DNA from: Ornithoclostridium sp949298505
GTDB lineage: Bacteria; Bacillota; Clostridia; Christensenellales; UBA3700
Length of the DNA stretch: 39,364 nucleotides
Reading direction: 5' to 3'
Assembly: GCA_949298505.1 (NCBI GenBank)
Contig: CASFWW010000027.1
Coordinates: 1-39,364, forward strand
Shown in pieces: positions 1 through 7,584 of the stretch (its first letter is position 1; every line of letters starts with the position of its first letter). The notes beneath the pieces are model-generated. The model was not told the origin of the DNA. It searched no databases and saw nothing but the letters and a program-made list of their open reading frames with translations. Position numbers and translations under genes: made by a program.

Positions 1-1
1 C

Positions 2-757
2 GTCGGCGTGATGATGCCCAAGTGGCTTCAGGCGCTTCCGAGAGACAACGAGATAATTTCAGACATAATTGGAAAAGCTGTTTCGGGCGCTGAGAACGTA
101 AGAGTTATGGGCGACTATGGGAAGCTTTCCGCGGCGTTCGAAAACGACGAATATATACAGAAGGTCTCTGACGTGGACGTAAATTTCGGCACGGGAAAGA
201 TCACTCTCGAACTTGCGCCCGTTCCCGGACTGTTCTACGAAGTGCTGAGCCGTCAATGCGATTTGAAAATAGAAAACGATCTTGAGCTTGTCTCATACAT
301 AAAGTCTCTTGGATATGCGAAAAAGCAGTATGACAAACTTGCCGAAGCGGTAAAACAGGCTGACGAGTTCGGCTACGGCGTAGTCGTTCCTGCCGACGAC
401 GATATGAATCTCGACGCGCCGGAGATAGTCAGAAAAGGCTCTCATTATGGCGTAAGGCTCAAAGCGAGCGCGCCTTCATACCACATAATGAAGATCGACG
501 TGGAGACAGAGGTCAGCCCCATCATGAGCGAGTCTCAGGACGAAAAAGCTCTGAAAGACTGGCTGGACGGGTTCGGAGAGGACAGCAGGGGAGTGTGGAA
601 GACGAATATGCTGGGCAAATCTCTTGACAGCATAGCAAAAGACGGATTGACGGCGAAACTCGCATCTATGCCTGCGGATACGAGAACAAAACTGAAAAAG
701 ACGGTGGGCAGGATCGTCAACGAAGGTAAAGGCGGAGTGCTTTGCATATTGCTCTAG
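2..757 (+). CDS. spoIVA: Stage IV sporulation protein A, C-terminal part (5' end outside window)
   Basis: SpoIVA is the ATPase that polymerises on the outer forespore membrane and forms the base of the spore coat. About 251 residues are visible, and the family is normally about 490 long, so this is the C-terminal half; the reading frame is open to the window edge and the GTG/ATG codons near base 8 are internal. Recognition rests on the block YGVRLKASAPSYHIMKIDVE (residues about 150-170 of the visible part), followed by ETEVSPIMS, and on the terminal region containing GKSLDSIAKDGLTAKL and the hydrophobic end GGVLCILL, which is the membrane-anchoring tail of the family. The N-terminal Walker ATPase domain lies outside. 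A strong terminator follows. The gene marks the organism as an endospore former. Confidence 0.9.
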   Translation, partial: VGVMMPKWLQALPRDNEIISDIIGKAVSGAENVRVMGDYGKLSAAFENDEYIQKVSDVDVNFGTGKITLELAPVPGLFYEVLSRQCDLKIENDLELVSYIKSLGYAKKQYDKLAEAVKQADEFGYGVVVPADDDMNLDAPEIVRKGSHYGVRLKASAPSYHIMKIDVETEVSPIMSESQDEKALKDWLDGFGEDSRGVWKTNMLGKSLDSIAKDGLTAKLASMPADTRTKLKKTVGRIVNEGKGGVLCILL

Positions 758-770
758 ACCAAAGAAAAGA

Positions 771-805
771 TGCGCCGTTCAGCCGAACGGCGCACGGCTT
801 TTTTA
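771..805 (+). terminator. Intrinsic terminator of spoIVA
   Basis: A perfect 10-bp stem (TGCGCCGTTC with GAACGGCGCA) and AGCC loop is followed by CGGC and a run of T. It lies 14 bases after the spoIVA stop codon. Confidence 0.9.
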
Positions 806-916
806 TCGCGTAACGTAGGAACGTAACAACTCAAATCAAACTTCAGATAATTAATCGGAATTGATAATAATTGATAATAATTAATAATACTGAAATATTG
901 AAAGAAACCGACGTGG

Positions 917-945
917 CACGCACGCGGCTTTTACGGCATAGTATG
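917..945 (+). promoter_or_regulatory. Possible mother-cell sporulation (sigma-K-like) promoter
   Basis: CACG at 917-920 and CATAGTATG at 937-945 resemble the AC / CATANNNTA elements of sigma-K promoters with about 17 bases between. The last base pair of the -10 deviates. Upstream of it, 840-900 is AT-rich with repeats of TTGATAATAA and shows no gene. No good sigma-A promoter is visible for the downstream Cys-rich gene. Weak call based on short degenerate motifs. Confidence 0.25.
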
Positions 946-985
946 TACTGTCTCGCGGCATAATCCGTGAGAAAAGGAGTGCAAT

Positions 986-1216
986 ATGTGTTATTTCAAC
1001 AATAATTGCTGTCAGGGATCGGGTTCTTGCTTTTCCCGTTCTTCAGGCTGCAATTGTCAGAGCAACAGTTCCTGCGACGCGAATTGCGGGATGGCCGTCC
1101 TGCCGTATTACGTAAATCCGTGCGGCTGGTACGAGAACTCCTGCGTCACCGTGTTGGCGCTTGTAAGCACAAGCGATCTTTCTCGCGCGTCTTCGCGTTC
1201 CGGATGCGGTTGCTGA
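986..1216 (+). CDS. Small cysteine-rich protein
   Basis: 76 residues with 12 cysteines, rich in Ser, Asn and Gly, beginning MCYFNNNCCQGSGSC and ending SGCGC. The start is supported by AAAAGGAG seven bases before the ATG, and a bidirectional terminator follows. There is no signal peptide or membrane segment. The N-terminal half is low-complexity (Cys/Ser/Asn), while the middle has a more ordered stretch (MAVLPYYVNPCGWYENS). I do not recognise a family. The position after spoIVA, the possible sporulation promoter and the Cys-rich composition fit a spore-coat-type cross-linked protein, but this is inference. The longer overlapping frame starting at 1006 has no ribosome binding site and is a shadow. 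Confidence 0.7.
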   Translation: MCYFNNNCCQGSGSCFSRSSGCNCQSNSSCDANCGMAVLPYYVNPCGWYENSCVTVLALVSTSDLSRASSRSGCGC

Positions 1217-1227
1217 AGTTAAAAAAG

Positions 1228-1258
1228 ACGGGGCGATTCCGCCCCGTTTATTTGTTTC
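1228..1258. terminator. Bidirectional intrinsic terminator
   Basis: Perfect 8-bp stem ACGGGGCG / CGCCCCGT with ATTC loop. T-rich DNA follows on the + strand, and seen from the - strand the stem is followed by CTTTTTT. It serves both the Cys-rich gene (+) and the GIY-YIG gene (-), whose stop codon lies inside it. Confidence 0.85.
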
Positions 1259-2523
1259 CGACAGTACTGTTGTATCCCGTTTGTCTTGCGCCGTACTCTT
1301 CAATAAGTTTTCTTTCCGTTCGGTCAAGTTCGTCTTTTGTCTGACATGGTATTATTTTAACTGAAAATAGATCTTCTTTTTTCTCAAATGATGATGAATA
1401 ATAATCTTTGGCGAAGATTATATTGATAGGCTCGGTGCCTTTGAAATGTTGACGTAATCTTTTTAACACATCTTTTGATTGTCCGACATAACATTTGCCG
1501 TTTTCATTGTTCATTATGATATAGCAACCGATAATCTGCTCTTTTTTAAATGAGCTTATTGATTTTATAGGAATAAAATCTTTGCTTGTGTGATTTATAT
1601 CAATTTCAAGGGGTTGTATGTTTTCTATTCTATTGCGATACAACATTTTGAAATCGGAAATTTTCTTTGCACTGACCTCAAGTTGTTGTGCTATTTTTTT
1701 ATCGTTTTTAGAAATCTGGTCTGTAATTTCACATATTGATCCATTTATTTCATTTAGTGAATTAGAAACACTTTCAATCGATTTTTTAAGATAATCCAGC
1801 TTTGAAAGTAATTTTGCTTTTCTATAATCCGAATTTATGTAGAGATATATTCCGAAGGAAATAATACATAAAAGAAGATTTTTTTTCGAACAGTTAATTG
1901 CTTCGATTTTTTTATTTACACGATTATATTTTTTATCTGCTTTTTTGAGTTTTCTTTCGGTTTTTATTTTCGTACTGTTAAGTACTCTGATTTTGTTTTC
2001 AAGTTTGAGTATTCGATTTTTTAAATCTTCAGTAATATTTAACGTTTCATTATTGATCGTGTCTATTATTGCTGATAACTCATTTTTGTAATACTCGCGT
2101 AAATACCACGATGGAAATAGTTCAGGGTCGTCTAGCTTATAAATGATTTCTAACGCAAATTTTTTTATTAAATCGTCGTTATCATATATTAGACTTTCAA
2201 GATCGTTGTTATTTAATCTTACATTTTTTTGATTTCTGAAAGTCTGCTTTTCCATTCTGAATATACAGGGTATTTGACGTAATTTCTGGTAATATACTTT
2301 TCAATGGTACGATACTTTACGGTTTTACAAAAGGAAATTTTTGCAATTCTGCTTATGTAATTGAAGTTGACATCGGAAAGTTCATAATAGGGTACACTTT
2401 CTTTTGCACAGATCTCTGTGGATCTATTCATAGCCTCCAAATCTGTTTTTTTTTTCGACATTCAAATACGTACTGCATTATTGGTCGATAATTTTTGTCG
2501 CTTATAAATATCTCACGTTTCAT
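1248..2523 (-). pseudogene. GIY-YIG nuclease-domain protein broken by two frameshifts in A-runs
   Basis: Three overlapping - strand frames form one apparent protein of about 425 residues: 2523-2428 (31 codons, SD AGAGGA five bases before ATG), 2461-2219 (80 codons) and 2255-1248 (335 codons). The first passes to the second within A10 (+ strand T10, 2446-2455) and the second to the third within A7 (2224-2230). Adding one A to each run gives an uninterrupted reading. The product has an N-terminal helical region, a coiled coil, a hydrophobic segment (LLLCIISFGIYLYI), a second coiled coil and a C-terminal GIY-YIG domain (GCYIIMNNENGKCYVGQSKD, then LKRLRQH, then a glutamate in ERKLIEEYGA). GIY-YIG domains cut DNA; the membrane-plus-coiled-coil context here is unassigned. 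The gene is far richer in A/T than its neighbours, which suggests horizontal transfer. Alternatives: sequencing undercall of A-runs, phase variation, or -1 ribosomal slippage. Confidence 0.7.
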
Positions 2524-2548
2524 TTGTATCCTCTGGAGCTTTTTCTAT

Positions 2549-2577
2549 ATTTTACATCAAAAACGGACTTTTGTAAA
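2549..2577 (-). promoter_or_regulatory. Promoter of the GIY-YIG gene
   Basis: Read on the - strand: TTTACA, 17 bases, TAAAAT, about 25 bases before the ATG at 2523. This supports the upstream start and the joined reading of the gene. Confidence 0.6.
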
Positions 2578-2590
2578 CCGTGTCAATACG

Positions 2591-2752
2591 TCAGCAGCAA
2601 GTCGTTCCGGTGAGATTTGCGGCGTTTGTACCCAGGCATTTTGAAAACGCAAGGCAGCAGAGTATAAGCGTCATCGGGTCGCAGCAGTTTGCGGCGCGTT
2701 GATCGTTGTTTCCGCCGCAGCAGAGCAGTAATAAAAGCAGAATATTGTTCAT
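2591..2752 (-). CDS. Hydrophobic cysteine-rich miniprotein (53 aa)
   Basis: A 53-codon ORF starting MNNILLLLLLCCGGNND and ending in TTCC, with AAAAGAGGTG about four to five bases before the ATG. It has two hydrophobic stretches (ILLLLLL near the N-terminus and MTLILCCLAF at residues 27-36) and nine cysteines, mostly in CC pairs. The pattern of a poly-Leu start followed by paired Cys and Gly/Asn resembles the short hydrophobic Cys/Gly-rich peptides often found in spore-forming Clostridia, but I cannot assign a family or function. Together with the Cys-rich protein at 986 it makes a second Cys-rich small gene within 2 kb of spoIVA. Confidence 0.55.
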   Translation of the reverse strand: MNNILLLLLLCCGGNNDQRAANCCDPMTLILCCLAFSKCLGTNAANLTGTTCC

Positions 2753-2781
2753 GGCACACCTCTTTTACAAATTATTTCTTT

Positions 2782-2803
2782 AAACGACAAAAGCGTCGTT
2801 TTT
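2782..2803. other. Hairpin in the divergent intergenic region
   Basis: AAACGAC / GTCGTTT inverted repeat with a 6-base loop followed by T-rich DNA on the + strand. No + strand gene precedes it; on the - strand it would lie in the leader of the 53-aa gene. The 2753-3090 stretch otherwise contains only a TATAAT-like element near 2821-2827 and an ORF without ribosome binding site. Confidence 0.4.
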
Positions 2804-3090
2804 TCAGCTTTTTCAACATTATATAATATGTTCATACGAAAATATTTATGCGGCATGCGTTGCGGAGACAGGTCTGCGTGCCTTTTCGGAATACCGGTTA
2901 TGTCCGTAAAACGGACGAGCTTTGACTGTGAAGCGATCATGCCTGTCAACTTGCGGTATCGGCTGATCTGTCGTGCTTACCTGTGGTTGTTTGGACGCAC
3001 GTCATATCGCTGTTCTGAATTTGCAGACAGTGACGGAACGGTAAAAGAAGTGTAGTCTTCCGGATATAACGCCGCCTGAAAGGAGAAAAA

Positions 3091-3444
3091 ATGTATTACG
3101 ACGGATGTCTTACAATCACCGAACAGCAGGAAAGAAGCATAATGCGCAGTATGCCGCCCAAAGCCGCCACGGAAAATCTTGCCAGATTCTTCGACGTGTT
3201 TTCAGACGACACAAGGCTCAGGATATTGTCCGCATTGTCGATGAAGGAACTGTGCGTCGCCGATCTTTCATTTATACTTTCGATGAGGCAAAGCACGATT
3301 TCGCATCAGCTGAGACTTCTGAAAGACGCGAAAATCGTCGATTGCCGCAGAGCGGGCAAACTTATACTTTACGCTGTCGTAAATCCTTACGTGAACGAAG
3401 TTTTGCTGACGGGCGCGAAGCAGTTTGCTCAGAACGCCGGTTGA
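3091..3444 (+). CDS. ArsR/SmtB-family transcriptional regulator
   Basis: 117-residue winged-helix DNA-binding protein. The ArsR fold is visible: NLARFFDVFSDDTRLRILSAL (about 29-50), the ELCVADLSFIL helix, the recognition helix SMRQSTISHQLRLLKDAKIV (about 64-85) and the wing RRAGKLILYAV. Classical metal-sensing ArsR proteins have CVCD in the third helix; here it is CVAD, with a single cysteine, so a typical As(III)/Cd site is not evident and the effector is unknown. SD AAAGGAG lies six to seven bases from the ATG. No target gene is adjacent: uvrC lies 230 bp downstream with its own promoter. A second ATG (MRSMPPK) is possible but lacks a better ribosome binding site. The 3445-3640 spacer holds an inverted repeat (TTTAAGC-GCA-GCTTAAA, 3553-3569) and nothing else recognisable. 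Confidence 0.85.
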   Translation: MYYDGCLTITEQQERSIMRSMPPKAATENLARFFDVFSDDTRLRILSALSMKELCVADLSFILSMRQSTISHQLRLLKDAKIVDCRRAGKLILYAVVNPYVNEVLLTGAKQFAQNAG

Positions 3445-3639
3445 AGAATGCTCGAGAAAAGCACGGCAAGAGTTTCGTCACGATATCTCCGTTCGGCGCG
3501 ATCGTTTTGCCTTGAAAACTTTCAAGACTGACGCTTGCCGGAGCGCGACGTTTTTAAGCGCAGCTTAAATTCGGCAAAATTCCGGAAAGGCTTGTATTCT
3601 GTTTGCATACAGCCGCTTTTGCGCGGCAGGTCAAATCGC

Positions 3640-3668
3640 TTTATATTATTTTTTTAGTGTGATATAAT
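3640..3668 (+). promoter_or_regulatory. uvrC promoter placing +1 at or next to the start codon
   Basis: TTTATA, 17 bases, TATAAT, with an extended -10 TG (TGATATAAT). The hexamer ends seven bases before the uvrC ATG at 3676 and no Shine-Dalgarno lies between, so the transcript should be leaderless or nearly so. Confidence 0.55.
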
Positions 3669-3675
3669 TACGGGT

Positions 3676-5520
3676 ATGAAGCAATTGGAGCAAAAACTCA
3701 AAGACCTGCCTCACAAGAGCGGCGTTTATATTATGTACAACGAAGCGCGTCAGATACTGTACATCGGCAAGGCGCGCGATCTGTTCAAACGCGTTCATCA
3801 GTATTTCGGCAACAAATCCAACCGCACCGTCAAGGTGATGAAGCTGGTCGAGAAGATATACGATCTCGATTATATCATCACGGCGAACGAGGTTGAAGCG
3901 CTTGTGCTCGAAAACAATCTGATAAAGAAGCACAAGCCGCCTTACAATATACTGCTCAAGGACGACAAGAGTTATCCGTTCATAAAGATAGACGTAAAAA
4001 AACCTTTCCCGCGCGTTGAAGTGGTCAGAAAGCTCAAAAACGACGGAGCGAGGTATTTCGGACCGTACATGCAGGGCATTTCCACTCAGGAAATACTCGG
4101 GCTTATAAACGGCGCGTTTCCCGTGCGTTCGTGCAAAATGGATCTGACGAAAGTTCCACGCAATCACAGACCCTGCCTCAACTATCACATCAAACGCTGT
4201 TCCGCTCCGTGCGCCGGACTGATCTCGAGGGAGGAGTACGACGCAATCGTCAGGGAGATAATTTCGTTTTTGCAGGGCAATGACAAGAAGATCGCAGAGA
4301 TCCTGACGAAAAAGATGACGGAGGCTTCTGACAGAGAGGAATACGAACTCGCGCTCGCGTACAAACAAAAGCTTCAGGTGCTTGAAAAGCTGGTCAGACG
4401 TCAGGTGGGCGCGCTTCCCAAGGATTTCGATATGGACGTGTTTGCGATCGTGTCGAACGGGCTGAACACCGTCGTTGCGGTGATCTTCGTAAGAGGCGGA
4501 AAGATTGTTGGAGGAGACAAGCATGTCGTTGACGGAGTGTCTCTCGACGAAAGCGGAGCGCTGTCCAATTTTATTATGCGTTTTTACGATATGACCGGAT
4601 ATATCGCCTCCGAAGCGGTGACTTCGTGTCCGATCGACGACGCGGACGTGTTGCAGGAATACCTGACCGAAAAGGCTGGGAAAAAGATCAACGTGATCTG
4701 TCCGCATCAGGGAGTGCGCCGTCAACTTGCGGATATGGCTGAAGGAAACGCGAGGGATTATCTTGAAAAATCGCTTTCCGTCCGCGAAAGGAAGGAAAAC
4801 ATGACGATGGGCGGGGTCATCCAGCTTGCGGAATATCTGAAGCTGGACAAGCTCCCGGTCAGAATGGAGTGTTACGACATTTCGCATATAAGCGGCACAA
4901 ACAAGGTCGCTTCCATGGTCGTGTTCCTGAACGGCGAAGCCGAGCGGTCGCATTACCGCAAATTCAAAATAGAGACAGTTGCCGGCAACGACGATTTCGC
5001 CAGCCTTCAGGAGACTCTCAAAAGAAGACTTGCCGATCTGAAGGACAGGGCGGGAGACGTCAGTTTTTCTTCTCGCCCCGATCTGATAATAATCGACGGC
5101 GGCAAGGGTCAGCTGAGCAGCGTGATGGAAGTGGTCTCAGAATACGACACAGAGGGGATAAACTTCATAAGTCTGGCTAAGAGGGAAGAAGAAGTGTTCC
5201 TGCCGGGAAAGAGCGATCCGGTGATACTGCCGAGAGACAGTTACGCGCTGAAGCTTCTCCAGAGGATAAGAGACGAAGCGCACCGTTTCGCGATCACATT
5301 CCACAGAAGCCTCAGAAAGACGTCTCAGACCAGAAGCGCGCTTATGGAGATCGAAGGAGTGGGCAAGACAAGGGTAAAACTTCTGTTCGACGCTTTCAGG
5401 ACGCTGGACAACATAAAGAAAGCCGGGGTGGAAGAACTGACGGCAGTCAAAGGTATCGACAGGAGAACGGCTGAGAACGTATACGCGGCTTTTCACAAGG
5501 ACGACGCTCACAAAGAGTGA
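3676..5520 (+). CDS. uvrC: Excinuclease ABC subunit C
   Basis: UvrC makes the 3' and 5' incisions around bulky DNA lesions after UvrAB loading. The 614 residues match the family length. Domains in order: GIY-YIG nuclease at about 12-90 (SGVYIMYNE, LYIGKARDL), a Cys-rich linker (CLNYHIKRCSAPCAG, about 169-183), UVR/UvrB-binding motif near 200-235, the RNase H-like endonuclease domain near 390-510 (CYDISHISGTNKVASMVVF, DLIIIDGGKGQL), and tandem helix-hairpin-helix motifs at about 552-606 (IEGVGKTRVKLLF, VKGIDRRTAENV). The start matches the family N-terminus, yet there is no Shine-Dalgarno and the -10 box ends seven bases upstream. The gene stands alone and is followed by the HAD-hprK operon. 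Confidence 0.97.
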   Translation: MKQLEQKLKDLPHKSGVYIMYNEARQILYIGKARDLFKRVHQYFGNKSNRTVKVMKLVEKIYDLDYIITANEVEALVLENNLIKKHKPPYNILLKDDKSYPFIKIDVKKPFPRVEVVRKLKNDGARYFGPYMQGISTQEILGLINGAFPVRSCKMDLTKVPRNHRPCLNYHIKRCSAPCAGLISREEYDAIVREIISFLQGNDKKIAEILTKKMTEASDREEYELALAYKQKLQVLEKLVRRQVGALPKDFDMDVFAIVSNGLNTVVAVIFVRGGKIVGGDKHVVDGVSLDESGALSNFIMRFYDMTGYIASEAVTSCPIDDADVLQEYLTEKAGKKINVICPHQGVRRQLADMAEGNARDYLEKSLSVRERKENMTMGGVIQLAEYLKLDKLPVRMECYDISHISGTNKVASMVVFLNGEAERSHYRKFKIETVAGNDDFASLQETLKRRLADLKDRAGDVSFSSRPDLIIIDGGKGQLSSVMEVVSEYDTEGINFISLAKREEEVFLPGKSDPVILPRDSYALKLLQRIRDEAHRFAITFHRSLRKTSQTRSALMEIEGVGKTRVKLLFDAFRTLDNIKKAGVEELTAVKGIDRRTAENVYAAFHKDDAHKE

Positions 5521-5566
5521 CAGTAGCACGTTGCGTGCCCGGGAAAACCGGCAGAAGGAATTTCGT

Positions 5567-5595
5567 TTGACAAAACGCGCATGCGGTAATATGAT
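5567..5595 (+). promoter_or_regulatory. Sigma-A promoter of the HAD-hprK operon
   Basis: TTGACA, 17 bases, TATGAT. A short GCGGG/CCCGC hairpin (5604-5618) follows in the leader. Confidence 0.85.
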
Positions 5596-5633
5596 AAATA
5601 TATGCGGGCAACCCCCGCGTGAGAGATAAAGTT

Positions 5634-6446
5634 ATGAAGTACAAAGCAATTTTCAGCGATTTTGACGGAACGCTTTATTCCGACAATTACGAAGTTTCGC
5701 AAAAGAATACCGACGCAATTCACGCATACGAGGCGAAGGGAGGCAAGTTCTTTGTCGCCACCGGACGCCTTTTTCAGGCGATATATCCGCACGTCGCCGC
5801 GCTCGGTCTGAAAGGAGAAGTCATCGTCTATCAGGGCGGAGGGATATTCGACATTGAAAGCAAAAAAGCGCTCTGGCAACAGACTATGGACAACGCCGTC
5901 GCCGTGGATTGTCTGAAAAAACTCGAGGAGGAAGGGATCTCCGTCAACATGGTCTATATCGACGACAAGTGTTACGGGACTCAGCCACATAAGGCGATAG
6001 ACCTGTTTTGCAGCATATGCAGGATAGAGTGCAACTTTGTGGGAGAGAAGCTTTCGGATTACGTCGCGCGCACGGGCGCACGTCCAAATAAACTGCTTGC
6101 CATGGTGGACGCAGAGAAAGCTTTGCCGCTTGCGGAAAAGTACGGCAGGGAGTATGAAGGAAGACTTTCGCTTCTGCGTTCTCAGCCGTTTATGGTAGAG
6201 TTCACAGCATACGGGCTGAGCAAGGGCGCGGCTGTTGAAAAAGTGTGCAATATGCACGGTCTGAAAAGAGAGGAGATAATCTGCGTCGGAGACGCCGACA
6301 ACGATATCCCGATGATAAAATACGCCGGTCTCGGCATTGCCGTGATGAACGCCATGGAGACGACGAAAGCTGCCGCCGACGTGATCGGCGCGAGCAACAA
6401 CCACGACGCGATAGCGTGGATAATAGAAAACTATTGCGGAGACTGA
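5634..6446 (+). CDS. Cof-type HAD-superfamily hydrolase
   Basis: 270-residue phosphatase of the Cof subfamily of haloacid dehalogenase hydrolases; substrates in this group are usually sugar phosphates or flavin-type phosphates and cannot be read from sequence. Motif I FSDFDGTLY is at residues 6-14 (nucleophile Asp), motif II FVATGR near 40, and motif IV GDADNDIPMIKYAGLGIAV near the C-terminus; the cap lies between. I chose the ATG at 5634 rather than the in-frame GTG at 5619 because it gives the standard family N-terminus; the ribosome binding site (GAGAG) is weak. First gene of an operon, ending one base before the hprK start, which suggests coupling of a sugar-phosphate phosphatase with carbon control. 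Confidence 0.88.
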   Translation: MKYKAIFSDFDGTLYSDNYEVSQKNTDAIHAYEAKGGKFFVATGRLFQAIYPHVAALGLKGEVIVYQGGGIFDIESKKALWQQTMDNAVAVDCLKKLEEEGISVNMVYIDDKCYGTQPHKAIDLFCSICRIECNFVGEKLSDYVARTGARPNKLLAMVDAEKALPLAEKYGREYEGRLSLLRSQPFMVEFTAYGLSKGAAVEKVCNMHGLKREEIICVGDADNDIPMIKYAGLGIAVMNAMETTKAAADVIGASNNHDAIAWIIENYCGD

Positions 6447-6447
6447 T

Positions 6448-7407
6448 ATGAATGAAAACGAACAGACCAACGTCTTTGACAGCGAGTACGCGATAAGCGA
6501 AAGCGTCAAGATCAAGAATTTCTGCCAGGACTGCAATCTCGAACTTCTTCAGGGCAACGAGACGGATTACATCACTTTCCGCTCGGCGCTTCTCAACCGT
6601 CCGGGACTTATACTCGCAGGCTTCAACGATTACTTCGGAGAAGGCAGAGTGCAGATGATCGGCAACGCGGAGTATTACTACATCAAATCGCTTCCGGAAG
6701 ACAAAAAAGAGCAGGCGATAGAGATGCTTTTTTCCAAGCGCGTACCGTGCGTGATCTACACCCGCTCGATAAATCCGAGTTCTCTCGCGCTTGAAGTCGC
6801 TTCGCGTTACAACACGCCTGTCTTCCTGTCGCACAAGACGACTACGGCGCTGAATACAGACATAGCCGGATATCTCGAAAAACTGCTTGCTCCGATGCAG
6901 AGTGTGCATGCGACCTTCCTTGAGATCAGCGGTATCGGAGTGCTTCTGACAGGCAAAAGCGGACTAGGCAAGAGCGAGACCGCGCTCGAACTGATACACC
7001 GCGGACACAGGCTGGTCGGGGACGACGCCGTGATCGTAAAAAGGCTGGGAGATCAGCTTATCGGAACGGCTCCCGAGCGCATCAAATTCTTCATGGAAGT
7101 GCGCGGCATAGGGATCATAGACGTCAGGAGTCTTTACGGAGTGTCTTCCGTGCTTCCCGACAAGAGCATAGATATGGTAATTGAGCTGAGGCAGTGGAAC
7201 GGCGACGCCGATTTCGACAGGCTTTGCAACGAAGAAAAGTATGAAGAGATCCTGGGCATAAGCGTGCCCAAACTCACGCTTCCCGTGATGCCGGGCAGAA
7301 ACCTCGCCGTCGTCGTGGAAGTTGCGGCGCGCAATTACCGTATGAAGAAAATGGGGTACGACGCCGTGGCGGATCTTCTGAAAAATCAGAAGAAAAAAGG
7401 TGAATGA
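6448..7407 (+). CDS. hprK: HPr(Ser) kinase/phosphorylase
   Basis: Bifunctional enzyme that phosphorylates HPr (and Crh) on Ser46 and removes the phosphate, controlling carbon catabolite repression in low-GC Gram-positives. 319 residues, normal length. The N-terminal domain carries NRPGLILAGFNDYF; the catalytic domain has the Walker A sequence GKSGLGKS near residue 170, HRLVGDDAV just after it, and the family signature EVRGIGIIDVRSLYG near 215. It starts one base after the upstream HAD gene and its stop overlaps the next small ORF (ATGA), so the four genes are probably co-translated. An HPr-like protein is encoded about 5 kb away (12385-12615), but no canonical HPr is in the window. Confidence 0.96.
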   Translation: MNENEQTNVFDSEYAISESVKIKNFCQDCNLELLQGNETDYITFRSALLNRPGLILAGFNDYFGEGRVQMIGNAEYYYIKSLPEDKKEQAIEMLFSKRVPCVIYTRSINPSSLALEVASRYNTPVFLSHKTTTALNTDIAGYLEKLLAPMQSVHATFLEISGIGVLLTGKSGLGKSETALELIHRGHRLVGDDAVIVKRLGDQLIGTAPERIKFFMEVRGIGIIDVRSLYGVSSVLPDKSIDMVIELRQWNGDADFDRLCNEEKYEEILGISVPKLTLPVMPGRNLAVVVEVAARNYRMKKMGYDAVADLLKNQKKKGE

Positions 7408-7583
7408 TGACTGATTACGAAAAGATGAAACTCGCCGAAAAATACGACGAGGACTGCGATTGCATTGAAGAAGAGGAGGACCTCGACAGAGCGCAGGAAT
7501 ACGAGAGCGACGCCGAGGCTTTCAAGCGCAGATACAAAGAGTTTTATACGGATATAAAGCTCAGTCACAAGGAGGATTGGTGA
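7407..7583 (+). CDS. Small acidic protein in the hprK operon (58 aa)
   Basis: 58 codons beginning MTDYEKMKLAEKYDEDCDCI and ending LSHKEDW, with about one third Asp/Glu. Its ATG overlaps the hprK stop (an in-frame ATG three bases earlier gives ATGATGA), and the next gene begins two bases after its stop; its last codons hold the ribosome binding site AAGGAGG of that gene. It is predicted helical with a CDC pair near residues 17-19 and no membrane segment. No family recognised. Tight packing on both sides argues that it is translated, either as a real small protein or as a coupling ORF. Confidence 0.6.
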   Translation: MTDYEKMKLAEKYDEDCDCIEEEEDLDRAQEYESDAEAFKRRYKEFYTDIKLSHKEDW

Positions 7584-7584
7584 T

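Noticed and set aside
2828..3055. 75-codon + strand frame upstream of the ArsR gene
   Set aside because: No Shine-Dalgarno, composition not protein-like, lies in a divergent promoter region.
3646..4953. 435-codon - strand frame opposite uvrC
   Set aside because: Antisense shadow of a clearly identified uvrC; no start signals or domain sense.
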